DNA of 64,000 nt, taken from NCBI RefSeq assembly GCF_002099425.1, contig NW_018344106.1, forward strand, positions 434,001 through 498,000. The letters run 5' to 3'. Below, piece by piece: positions 16,085 through 27,100 of the stretch. The notes under the pieces were generated by a model. It did not search any database, was not told where the DNA came from, and saw only the letters and a program-made list of their open reading frames with translations. The DNA comes from Phascolarctos cinereus. Taxonomy: Eukaryota; Chordata; Mammalia; Diprotodontia; Phascolarctidae. Every line of letters begins with the position of its first letter. The stretch's first letter is position 1. The translations under genes were made by a program, and so were the position numbers.

Positions 16085-16742
16085 CAATTGGAGGCTGAAG
16101 GGTTTTGGCAGCTTACCTGGTGATGGGCTGGAATCAGCAAGGCTGGAAACTTTCAGGCAATTCTAGTTGCTACTTTTCTTTCCTTTAGCTTTCTTCAGCT
16201 CCTTTTAGATGGGTGCTGCAGGGTGTTTATCTGCCTGGGGCCCCTTTCAATGCTGCCTCCCTCCTTTCTGCTAATGCACTGGGAGATTCCTTTGTGGTAG
16301 AGTGCCGAGGCACCTGGTGGTTTTCTGAGCTGGTTTCCTCTGGTTTCCCCACCCTCACTGAGGCAGTTAGAGGTCCAGGTGTTGGTGTTTGCCTGCTCTA
16401 CCACCTGGGCTTCAGGATCTCCTCCTGTTTGACAGTTGGAGGCTGTAGGGTTCTGACAGCTTACCTGGTGTTGGGTTGGAGTCAGCAAGGCTGAGACTTT
16501 AGGGAGGCTTTAGGTTGTTTTCTTCAGCTCCTTTCACATGAATGCTGCAGGATGCTTATCTGCCTGGGGCCCTTTGTAGTGCTAAGGCACTGGGAGACCG
16601 GTTTGCTGGGCTGCTGCACTGCTGTTCCCTGTCTTTCTTCTAGTTCAGGTGTTCCAGGTATTTTTTTTCTAGGGTGTTATTTTCTGGGTTTTCAGAGGTT
16701 GATAGGGGAGGATGAGAGTGACTACCTTTTTACTTCTTCCTG
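16085..16742 (-). repeat. Tandem 5' UTR monomers of the HAL1
   Basis: Two diverged units of 330-350 bp. Anchors recur: ttggaggctg at 16088 and 16436, cagcaagg at 16135 and 16483 (both 348 bp apart), gcctgggg at 16233 and 16562 (329 bp apart). On the element strand they precede ORF1, as promoter monomers do in some L1 lineages. Confidence 0.7.
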
Positions 16743-16753
16743 GGTTTGCTTTT

Positions 16754-17124
16754 AATCAAGCTGGGGAATGGTCTGAGCTGTTAGCCAACAAAAATAATAA
16801 TGATTAGAAAGTCCCACTAGAAAGACAAAGAAATCTACAACCAAAATAGTGAATTTAAGCTCTGAAAATTTTAAAGCAAAAGTGTGGAACTGAACTAATT
16901 CCCCAAATATTGTCTTATTAAGTAAAGGAGAAAATAAAACCCTGCTGTGAGTCCACAGCAAAGTGAGCCCTGACAACCAACTTGCTCCCCCTGAGCAACA
17001 GAAGGTCACGCCTCACTCTGGAGAAGGGAGATACTGGTGGTGCCCTAAGTAAAGCCAGACTGGAAAGATGAGATTCCTGTTGTGATTTGCTGTTGCTTTG
17101 AAGGTAGTTTCAGGTTATTTGGGA
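16754..17124. other. Unassigned intronic sequence
   Basis: No repeat or exon recognised. Confidence 0.4.
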
Positions 17125-17690
17125 CTGCTGAATGAACAAATAAGTCATTTATTAAGCATTAATGTGTAAAATGTTGCTAAGTGTTGGGACACAGAGAGGC
17201 AGGCAGTTACTACCCTCAGGGAGACAAGACATGAGGATTTCAGCTACAAGTCAGTGGGGGGAAGTCCTCTGGTCCTTAGCAGCCAGCAGGAAAGCCTATG
17301 GTCAGGCTTCTTCTCTGATGCTTGATTAAAGTGCTAAAATTGTATCAGTTTCTGATGTTGATTGGATAGGCTGAGGATTTGTATGCCAGGGACTTTCTTT
17401 TCTGGGCCCTCTGCAGGAGCAGATAGTTTCCAGGTTATGTCTCCACAGGGGCTGCTTCCCAGGACCATGGCTACATGTCCTAGCCTGGAAGCCTGGCTCT
17501 TCCCAAGGCTCTTGGGGCTCCAGGTCCTGGGCTGTCCTTATCAAGGTGTGGAGGAGAGATGGCTGTCAAGGTGGTGGTGGTGGTGGCTCAGCTTGCCTGA
17601 CATACGCCACCTCCCCTGCTTTCACTGGGCTGGTTGCCAGTCCAGTCAGTGGCGGTTGGTGGGGATGTCTGGCCCTTCCAGCTCTGGGTG
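17125..17690 (+). repeat. Unclassified interspersed repeat, copy 2
   Basis: Starts tgaatgaacaaataagtcat. Parallel in order to 5486-6260 (atttattaagca, tggtccttagcag, gtttctgatgttgattggat, gactttcttttctgg, ggctgcttcc). Copies have many differences and indels, so the family is old. Family name unknown. Confidence 0.5.
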
Positions 17691-17969
17691 TAGGATCCTA
17701 TAATTCTCAGTCTCTTTCCCTCCTGGTCCCCAGTTTTCTTATCAATAAAATGTGCCTTTAAGATTCCTTCCAGGTCTAGAGCTCTGATCCATGTTTCTAG
17801 ATATTCTCTTGGTGAAACCTACCAGGACCTGCTCACTGGCACAAACAGGAGAGAAGAGATCAGTCAAAAGAAACTATAGTAGAATACTAGAATACAAATC
17901 CCTTGGGGTCATGATCTTTGGCATTTACCACCACACTTGGGGCAGAGTAAGCACTTACTAAATGCTCCT

Positions 17970-18317
17970 CTATCCATCCACCCATCCATCCATCCCTCCA
18001 ATACTCCATCCATCCATCCCTCTAATCCTCCATCCATCCATCCACTCATCCATCTATCCATCCATCTATCCCTCCCTCCAATCCTCCATCCATCCATCCA
18101 TCCATCCATCCATCCATCCCTCCAATTCTCCATCCATCTATCTATCCATCCATCCATCCATCCATCCATCCATCCATCCATCCATCCCTCCAATTCTCCA
18201 TCCATCTATCTATCCATCCATCCATTCATCCATCCATCCATCCATCCATCTACTCATCCATCCATCCATCCATTCATCCATCCCTCCAATCCTCCATCCA
18301 TCTATCCATCCATCCAT

Positions 18318-18353
<36 letters not shown>

Positions 18354-18361
18354 CCATCCAT
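17970..18361 (+). repeat. (CCAT)n imperfect array with higher-order units
   Basis: About 390 bp of CCAT/CATC tetranucleotides interrupted by ccctccaat and ctatctat spacers. One 68-bp composite unit (tccaattctccatccatcta and following) occurs at 18121 and again at 18189. Both strands give long low-complexity open frames (IHPS or WMDG repeats) that are not genes. Confidence 0.9.
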
Positions 18362-18410
18362 TCTTTCACAATGACAGCAATAACACTATCTTTCTTTTAA
18401 ACTTTTTTAA

Positions 18411-18775
18411 CACTTAAAAAGCACTTTCCTTCCAACAACCCTGCAAAGAATATGTTATAAGTAACATTATTGTCATTAATCCTTTGTTCTCAAAGAGGGC
18501 CAATGACGTCAGGAGGGTGATGTCTTGACTTGTAAGTCAATTGGATTTAAGTGAGTTAGAGCTCTGCAAAGTCATCAGCCACACTCTCTCCTATAGAGTC
18601 ATTGGAGTCCAGTGGCAAGACATAGGTCAAGACAACTGGCAATGGCCCCCACAAGTAACATTATGCCCATTTTTCAGATAAGGAAAATGAAACCTGGAGA
18701 CGTCAGGTGATTTGTCAGGTATTTATTTGGTAGCAGAACCCAAAGGGAAACCCAGGTGTCCTGACTCTTAACCCA
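18411..18775 (-). mobile_element. MIR, split by a SINE
   Basis: Left part 18411-18470 (gcactttccttccaacaacc ctgcaaagaa...) and right part 18653-18775 (gcccatttttcagataagga, gacgtcaggtgatttgtcag). Reading through the inserted SINE restores the MIR order. Confidence 0.7.
18471..18652 (+). mobile_element. SINE nested in MIR, exact 12-bp target duplication
   Basis: A 182-bp element (ttgttctcaaagagggccaa, gtgatgtcttgacttgtaag, attggagtccagtggcaaga, ending caatggcccccac). Flanked by AAGTAACATTAT at 18459-18470 and again at 18653-18664. It matches a SINE type I know from marsupials but cannot name with certainty. Orientation uncertain. Confidence 0.75.
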
Positions 18776-18804
18776 AAATCCTAATTCCACTCCACTGGAC
18801 TGCA

Positions 18805-18900
18805 GAGAGGTACATGAGCTGATGCAGAGTGAAGTAAGCAGACCCAGGAAAATGGAAATAGCTCCTGAAATGAAGCCTGAAGCTGTAATATTATAATGAC
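18805..18900 (+). mobile_element. L1 3'-region scrap
   Basis: The phrase tacatgagctgatgcagagt gaagtaagcagacccaggaa is the end-of-ORF2 to 3' UTR junction of marsupial L1, plus strand. Only about 100 bp. Confidence 0.55.
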
Positions 18901-19252
18901 CAAAGCCTGGCTCCTGAGGAGAGGTGGGAGCCTATACACCCCTCCATTCTTTGCAGAGATGCATGGGGAATCCTTCATCATTAAGAGACAGGAACATCCT
19001 TTCAGGAGGGTTGGCTGCACAGCTCCATGAATTCTGGGCTTCCAGCAAAGGCCTCACCACAGCCCAGAATCCCAGACCGGAGCTGGAAGAGATTCCAGGA
19101 GCATCTCACTCCCCTTCTCCTCGGCAGCATCGCTGACCAGGAGCATTGCAAGCTTAGCTTGAGGACCTGCAGGGAAGGCTCCTGAGGCAGCCTTTTCCAC
19201 TGTGGAATGGCTCTGCATATCAGGAAGTCCTTCTTGACAATCAGCCTGGCAG

Positions 19253-19589
19253 TGTCTCCCTCGACTAAATATTGCATCAAACGGAGGAATGTGCCAGGTG
19301 GGTCAGTGAAAGACTGAGCCATTTATTATTCTGAGGGTCCTGGTTATATAGTGAAAGCTAACAATCATCCCCGAGGCATTCCCATGATTCTTACTGACTA
19401 ATCCCAGCCCTTATGGCATCCTTAATTGTTCACACCTGCTTTTCATCAAGGTTCAAGGGGCAGAATATTCTAACACCTTCCAGGCACATATTCTGAATAA
19501 TTAAGCCCTTATGGGTAGGAAAGGAAAGAGTCAAGCTCTAACCTAAATTCCTTATCCCATATTAAACTCTTCAGCTTTGGCCCTCAACA
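19253..19589 (-). mobile_element. Solo LTR of an endogenous retrovirus (fossil), minus strand
   Basis: A 337-bp block that on the minus strand begins TGTTGAGGGCC and ends GAGGGAGACA, i.e. TGT...ACA termini. It has a TATATAA box near 19350 followed by AATAAA about 20 bp on, the layout of an LTR U3-R. Flanks tggcag (19247-19252) and tagcag (19590-19595) look like a 6-bp target duplication with one difference. No internal region remains. Family not determined; moderate age. Confidence 0.6.
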
Positions 19590-20422
19590 TAGCAGAATGA
19601 GCCACAGCTTTGATCTCCCCTCCAGCCTTCTCTTCAGCCAGTCTTCACTCACTTCACTCACCCTCAGCTTCCTTTCATTTGGTTGATAATAAGCCCATTG
19701 AGCTGGTTCATTGGTACCTAGATCTTGGGCAGACATGGAATGTGGGCAATGAACACAATCCAGAACTGAGCAGCAGGAGGAAGACAGCAGGCTGAATTGC
19801 ATCTGGGAAATGTTAGCTATCTCTGAGTGACCCCATACTTCTCTGTGAAATGAAGGGTCTCCCTCTTTTAAAAGAAACAAAAAGCACCTGGACATGCTGT
19901 GTGGCTGCTGCCCACAGAACAGCCCCACCCCAATCCAGGAGTCTCCGGCAAGGTGTGGGAGAGGGCTGTAAAGTGGGCAGCCCTGGGGCTCATTGTCTCC
20001 AGAGGGGCCATGGCCAATCTGTCCCCATCAGGGCCTCTCCTAACAGCAGGAACACCCCCAGCAGCCAGGCCTGACACCATCAAGCCCTGGCACAACAGTC
20101 CCCCTTGATCCTGATCTGGCTGGGTGCAAGAGCAGACTCATTCATTCTCCCCCTTTGCAAAGACCCCCAAACTCAGAGATCATGAACTGCTGAGGTTACG
20201 CAGCCATCATATGTGAGTGGGAGTCAAGTCCTCTGCCTGGAGGGCCCTGCCCAAGAGCAAAAGACCACGCGCACTGTCCACAAGGCTCCCCTCAGTGCCA
20301 GGCCTGCCAGGCTATGGACATTCCCCAGGGAGGGCTGAAGGGCCTCTCATGGGCTCGGGGGGGGGGGTTATTGTCCTTGGTTGGCTCTGAGGGACTGGGG
20401 CTGGGGAGGAAAGGGACCTTGA

Positions 20423-20815
<393 letters not shown>

Positions 20816-21200
20816 TGGAGTCCTGGCATGCAGCTCCCGCACCACCTCTCTCCCTTTGGTCTGACACTCGTGTGCAGAAGCACACATGACCACACTCACA
20901 CATGCACACATACACTCACACATGTTCATTTGCTCACACACACATATACACTCTCCCTCACATATGCACACTCACACATACATGCAAACTCACCAACATA
21001 CTTACATACCTCCTACACACTTATAAATGCACACTCATACATATTCATACACTCACTCACACATACACATATACACACTCTCCCTCACACATGCACTCGC
21101 ACAGACATTCACACATACACTCACCCATACAGAATGTACTCAAAAACACACACATGCACACACACACACACACACACACACACCCCGCATACACTTAAAC
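20816..21200 (+). other. Start of WSCD1 3' UTR, CA-rich tract
   Basis: Sequence directly after the stop. From about 20875 to 21190 it becomes an imperfect CA-rich array (CACA, CATA, CTCACACA units) ending in a clean (CA)n near 21160-21182. It is presumably transcribed as 3' UTR. No AATAAA was seen within 8 kb of the stop, so the UTR end is unknown. The nearest plus-strand AATAAA signals noticed are at 28907-28912 and 32353-32358, and neither is linked to WSCD1 by anything visible. Confidence 0.55.
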
Positions 21201-24200
21201 ATACAGTGGCTTTCAGAAGCCCATAGGTTTACAGCCCCGGTGCCTTGCTGGGGTCAACCGAGGAAGGCAGTTTTCCTGGACTCTGGGAGGCTCCTGCGAC
21301 ACTCCCTAATTGTGTGTGCCAAAAGCTGGAATTTGAACATGAGGTCACAAACTGAGGCCCAGCCTGTTTTGGGGGGGGGTGTCGTATGGAAGGGCTGGGG
21401 CCTCTGAGCAGCTATGATGACCAGCTTGGGCTGCTAGATCCAGAAAGAGTTGTCCCCTCACAGGTGCTCAGTTCTGCAGAATGGGATTGATTGTCATACT
21501 CCACAAGTCACCCTTGCCCAGACAAACATGCTGGCCATATCTCAGAGACCCCTCTCCTCCAGGCTGGCTTCAGTTGCCCAGCTCATGCTCCCCAGAAGCT
21601 CTGCTCAAGGGGTTTCCCTTTGGTCTGTGGGGGATGAGTAGAGAGGGAAGGAGGCAGCACCCAGAAGCTGGACCCAGCAACCCTTGTACTAGTGGCTGTG
21701 AAGGAACCCTGCTGGAGGGTTCCTGAGATGTGGCTGGGCTTCAGGTGGGAGACACCCTCATGGGAGGCTGGTAACTTTCCTGGGGAAACCTGGATATGGG
21801 GGCAGGGAGAAGGCAGTCAGGCCACTGCTCCTAGGCACCTCAGGGCACACAGAGAGGGGTCATCAGTGCCTGCACTTGGCTTGTGGACACTACCAGCTAC
21901 TGAAGGAGGGTCCTGGTCCAATTCCTTGGGAAAATGGGATGGTTGGATCTGTTCTGTGTCTCTGTGTAATAACTTGGCCTTTCTGGGTCTGCCTACATTC
22001 TCGGTGTGTGTCTGTCTATCTCTGCCTGACACTCCCTGCATCCTCCCTGCCAGCTCTTTCTGGTTTTCTGTGCACTGGGGATCCTGAGAATATAGCCTGT
22101 ATATGGCTTCTGCCAGTGAAGAATGCTGGGTTGAGAAAAGTGACCTAAGCCAGTCAATAGGTACTAAGCATGTTTTAGCACCTACAGTGTTCCAGGCACA
22201 GTACTTAGTACAGAGGATATAAGGAAAGGCAAAAGACAGTCCATGCCCCCAAGGTGCTCACAACAGACTGGCCCTGGCCGGAGGGAAAGTCCCACTCTCT
22301 GATCTCTTTAGAACTCAGCCCCACCTATGCATCTTCTAAAAAAGGGTGGCCCCAAAGTGGACTGGGCAGCTGAGGAGTTAGGCAGGGCCTTGCCTGGGGC
22401 TGGGTCACTGCTTGTTTGGGAGGCTGCAAAAAGGATTTGGGGAGGTGTCAGAGGGCTCTCAGAGCTTGGAGATTCAATCATTTCCATAAGGCTCTGAGTC
22501 TCTGCTCCTACCCAAGACTCAATGAGATGTCCAGAGGCACACATGATGGTCATAAATTTTTATGGGCAACCAGGAGGTGAGGGAAGGGGCGGGGGAGAAA
22601 GGAGGCATCTTAATGCCTTCTGGTCTCAGTGAGCCACTGCAACTCATCCTGGAGGGAGGCCAGTGTGAGCTCAGGGGATGGGGATGACTCCTTCCAGTGA
22701 CCTGGTATTTGTCTCACCTGGGCCATTCCTCTGAATCCCTGCGTGGTCATGGAGAATTGCTCCCCATCAAGATAATTTACCTTCCTGTAGTAGCCTATGG
22801 CTTCCAAAGCTCTTTCCTCCCAGTAATCCTTATAGGTTATGCAGATACCACCTTCCACATTTTACAGATGAGGAAAATGAGGATTAAGTAGTCCACATGG
22901 TTAAAGCCATGACCACATGGTTGAGCTTTGGCCTCAAGCCCTATGATCTTAAGTTTAGAGCTGGTCAGTCACACATTGTTTGTGAAAGTTGACTCACTGG
23001 AGTTAACTTTGATGCTAAACATGAATGCCCCTTCTAGGCATATGAGCTCTGCTGCTTGCAGTGGCTGTTTCTGAAACCAGTGGGAATCCTTCTCTTGCTA
23101 TTCTTAAGCCCCACTTGCCTCTGCTGTTCTCCTTAGACCTGACTGGCTTTCAGCAGAGTCCTGGACAGTGCCCCTCCCCAAGGTGGCCCTTAGTGGCCCT
23201 GTCCCTCCACTTGTTGGGGAGATCCAAGGTTTAATGCTAAGGGAATTTTGGGGCTCTTCTGGCCTCCTCACTTTGGAAAGTGTTCTGTATTGGTTAGACT
23301 TAGCTGGGAACTGATGAGAGTCTTTGGCTTCCCTTTTCTCTGTTTTCCATTTTTTTTTTTAATGAAAAGCTCTTTAAAGCAGGTTGAGTCAGAGCCGCAT
23401 TGTGTCACACAATGTCTTCCTGTCCCATTTCTCTTTTCTTCTTTGGGATCTGTTTTCTCTTTTACTCTGTTTTTTTTTCTTTTTTTGGCCTCTGTGACCT
23501 ATGTAATGAACAAAAGCACAAGATGACCCTGTGCTGGGTCACCCTTTCCATATTTGTACTGATGGGGGATAGGGAAAGGGCCTTGCTAGGAATCAGAGTC
23601 CTTCAACTATATGTAAGCAATATGTAGCTTTTGGGGTCCTCTGGATGAGGCTTCTGGCCAGCAACCAATGAGATACTAGGATCAGTAGAAGCCTGTCTGT
23701 GCAATAGCTAAGTGGGAGCAAGGTGTACATGTGCACTCCTCAGAGTAGCCAGTGAGGGAGTTGGTAGAGCCAGCTTCATCAGATGCTCCAAAGCTCAAGA
23801 GCTGTACACTTACAGGGCATATGGTCACCTTGGCTAGAAGTGCTCATGGTGAAGGTGACTGTGGACAATCGTGAAGCTAGTTTTAGCTTTCATGCTGATG
23901 TATGGTTCATAGCAAAGAATCTGCCAAGAATTCACAAAGATCCCTCAGACAAAATCAGCCTAGTTTGATCATTGGGGTCTTCTCTGTGAACATGGGCACA
24001 GGTAAGGTTTCATTCAAAATCAAATGATGAAAGCAGCCAAAGACTTTTTTGTGACTGATTCCCAAATGTCTTACTTGCATATCATGTCTATTTTCAGAGT
24101 TGGACTTGGTAAGCACGGAATGACTTCATAAAAGCTAAACTGACTTTGTTTTCATAGATAAGAAGGCAGCAGTGGCAGATGTAGCGATCATTTTGGAATT

Positions 24201-24404
24201 CATTGTCTTCATGCAGCCTGGTTAGAGCCGAGGTTGGTGTTCACTGGCCACCATGTTAATGGAGTCTCTAACCTATGAACTTTGAAAAGTGAAATTAGGG
24301 TTAGAGTTGGCATGGCCTCAGCATTGTGAAGGAGGGTGGCTCCCTTGGGCAACTCAAGTATGAATGAAATAGTGCTGCACATGCAGGTAGCATGCCCTTG
24401 TCAC
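21201..24404. other. Region downstream of WSCD1, no gene recognised
   Basis: May include more 3' UTR. Contains a MIR-like or long-repeat head at about 22155-22275 (gtactaagcatgttttagca ... aggtgctcacaac) and a T-rich stretch near 23350-23490. The 61-aa open frame at 23783-23968 matches nothing I know. Confidence 0.4.
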
Positions 24405-27100
24405 AGCATCATAGGGCTTAGAGCTGGAAGAGGCCTCAGTAGCCTTTAAACCAGACTATACCCAACAAGGAGAAGGAATGTATCACTGGCTGCCCAAGGC
24501 ATCCCACTCCCCCTTGGAACAGCTCAAATTGTAAAAGTTTCTCCTGACTTTGAGATCGAGTCAATCTCTTTGAATTGTCCAGCTCCAGTGCTCTGCCCTG
24601 TGGGGCCAAATAGAGCAACTTAAAGCCCTCTTCCATACAACAGTCCTTCAGATCTTGAAAACAGATCTTATAGAAATAGTTATTACAATCATTAGTAGAA
24701 ATGCAGAAAATAGGCTAATGAGTGAAGCACAGGCTCCCAGACTTGAGGACTCTGGGTTACAGGTGTGGATTGGACCTGGTGGCCTACAAGGTCCCTCCCA
24801 GCTCCAAAACTCAGGGGTTCTGGGATCTCCCAGACATAAAGAGCTTCAGTGACCATCTAGTCTGATCCATCGCACCTCAAGCCAAAATCTCCTCTACCAT
24901 CTGCCCAGCCAGTGTCCATCAGATTCTCAGCCTGCCCATGTCCTTGACCCTTTGAACAGATTGAATAGAAGTTTTTTCTACAAATCAAGCCTAAATTTGC
25001 ACCTTTGCAACATCTACCATCTTCTCTGCTCTCTGAGACCAAACCATGCAAATGTAATCTCTCCTAAACATGGTGCCCTTTCAAGTACTTGAAAACAGCT
25101 GTCATATTCCCCCAGGCCTTTTCTTCTTCAGTCTACACATGCCCAGTCCATTCACCCAATCCTGGAGTGGCCCAATCTACAGGCCCTTCTCCTTCATGAC
25201 TATCCTTCTCTGAATGCACTTCAGTTCATCAGGGTCCTTCCTAGAATGCATCAGCTTTGATGAAACCCAAATGTGTCCTCTTCAGGACTGGTACCCTGGG
25301 ACCATCTTCTCATTGAGGCTCAGTGTTTCCTTAATGCAGCCTAAGGCCACTTTAATTTCTCCTGTTTCCATATGGCACCACTGGCTTAGGTTGAACATTA
25401 GTGTCTTGTCCAGAAGAGGCACATGATAGCTGTTGAACTGGCTAAATTCCCAGGTTATACCTCACTGATCTACTTTGGAGGTGAATGTTGAAATTCCAAT
25501 TTAGGACTTTACATTAAATATCATCCTATTAGATTCAGCCCACACTCTAGCTGTCACAATTCTGACTCTGCTATTTGGGGTGTTAGCTCTATCCCTCTCA
25601 GTAAATTAAATCAATACCATCTGTGCCTTCATACCAGTCATTAATCAACATTTTGAATAGCTCAGGACCAAGCACAGCTCCCCTGGGGCATCTTACAGCT
25701 TCATCCTTCTAGGCTGATGTCAGGTTGTTACTGATATTACTGACATTACTCTTTGGCACTGAAGAGAATTAGAGCTCATTTCAACCTTTCTGAATTCAAC
25801 TAACTGTATTATGGTCTAGCCCCCAACTTTCTGTATGGGCCACAGGGAAAGGATAAGAGCTTTTGTCCCATACTTAGTGGCTAGCCAGGTAAATAATATG
25901 TGCAGTATTTCCTCAACTTACCAGTCTAGTTATCCTGGGGTAGGGGTGGGGGTGGAATGAAGCTAGACTAGCTTGATTTTTTCTTGTTGATACCGGACTA
26001 GCTTTGGGGAACCATTGCTTACTTTTTTAGATAGACTCACTGACCATCCCTTTCATGATACATTCAAGACTTTTGCCCAGAATTGAAGACAGACTCCTTA
26101 GCTTATAGTGTACAGACTCTTTCTTTTTTGGAAGACCATAACATTTGTCTTTCTCCACTCTGACCACACGCACCCTTGGGACCTTTTGAATGTCACATAT
26201 TTTCATATATTTTAATATTTCTGTGGTTCAGAAGCCACATCTGCCACTTCTTTCAGCACCAAGGGAAACAGTTCTTCTGGGACAGGTGACTCGACTTCAG
26301 CCAGGGCAGCAATTTCTCTTCTCAGCTATTGTGATAATAACAACCACAATGGAGCCATCTTGACATAAAGCTTCAGTATTTTCTAAATGCTGTATATGCA
26401 CTCTCATTAGATCCTCACAATCACCTGGAGAGGAGGCTGTTCTTAATATCCCCATTTTACAGACGAGGAAGTAGACTCAGGTTAAGTGACTTGCCCAGGG
26501 TCACAAAAATACGAAGTGCCTGAAGTGAGATCTGACTCCAGGTCTTTCTGACATCAAGTACAGCTCATTATACCCCATCACATTGCCTCTTTCCTTTCTT
26601 ACATGAAACGTATTGCCAGCCCTAGAATACTACATAGATGTCAGTTAATTCAAATGTCATCGTCCATGGCGGAGAAAGAAACAAAATAGAATTTGAATCA
26701 TTCCACTTTCCATTGTCACTTACTGTCATCCCATCGACCCCAAGCTGGGATCTTGTCTCTTTTATGATATTTTCCTCTGAAGACAGCTTTAAAAACCACA
26801 ATAAGACAGTCACCAAAATCATCAGCCTCAAGTCATCTGGCCTTTAGGATCTGGGAGACTGTTCTTACAAGGCCATGCTAATTGTGCGTATTCATCCTTT
26901 GTTACTAGCCCTTGCCGCCACTTCTGCAAGGTTTTTCAGAATCCACCTGGATGGTAAGTTCCCTGTGCATGCCCATTTGCCCCTTCCGGTGACTATGCTC
27001 TTCCCTCTTCACTGGAAGGGTTCTTCTTGGTGCCTTCAGAATCTCATTCTCAAGAGTTTGCCATCTCCCCTGTGCTTATTTCTCTTATAAAATTGTAATT
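24405..27100 (-). mobile_element. CR1/L3 LINE remnant with reverse transcriptase, minus strand
   Basis: The plus strand starts with the antisense CR1-type 3' signature (tcatagggcttagagctgga agaggcctca). It continues through gtacttgaaaacagctgtca (about 25085) and aggaccaagcacagctcccc (about 25665). At 26030-26320 the minus strand keeps CR1 RT order: EIAALAEVESPVPEELFPLV LKEVADV, then a WRKTNV-like segment. Frames are broken many times. A CORE-SINE occupies 26335-26590. Great divergence fits an element older than the marsupial radiation. Confidence 0.7.
26335..26590 (-). mobile_element. CORE-SINE inside the CR1/L3 remnant
   Basis: Plus-strand landmarks in reverse-complement order: ctctcattagatcctcacaa, cattttacagacgaggaagt, gtgacttgcccagggtcaca, taccccatcacattgcctc. 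Confidence 0.75.

Larger units (their letters stand above)
14027..16742 (-). mobile_element. HAL1 (ORF2-less L1), apparently full length, minus strand
   Basis: Flanked by an exact 11-bp duplication GGTTTGCTTTT (14016-14026 and 16743-16753); the right copy abuts AA, giving the L1 endonuclease target TTTT/AA for a minus insertion. From 5' (16742) to 3': tandem UTR monomers to about 16085; ORF1 starting at ATG 15951 with a coiled coil; an RRM-like middle (LENRSRRDNLKITGLPENHD); and a C-terminal domain ending about 14945 (ARKKQFKYHGITIRITQDLP, KELGLQPRINYPAKMSMIFQ). About 900 bp of 3' UTR then runs to the tail at 14027, with no reverse transcriptase anywhere. ORF1 is broken by stops and at least one frameshift, so this copy is dead. 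ORF1p of this type is an RNA chaperone; HAL1 relies on L1 enzymes in trans. Confidence 0.88.

Noticed and set aside
17970-18361. CRISPR-like regular repeats
   Set aside because: Tetranucleotide slippage array in a vertebrate genome; no unique spacers.
17909-18417. IHPS/WMDG repeat frames
   Set aside because: Products of the CCAT array.
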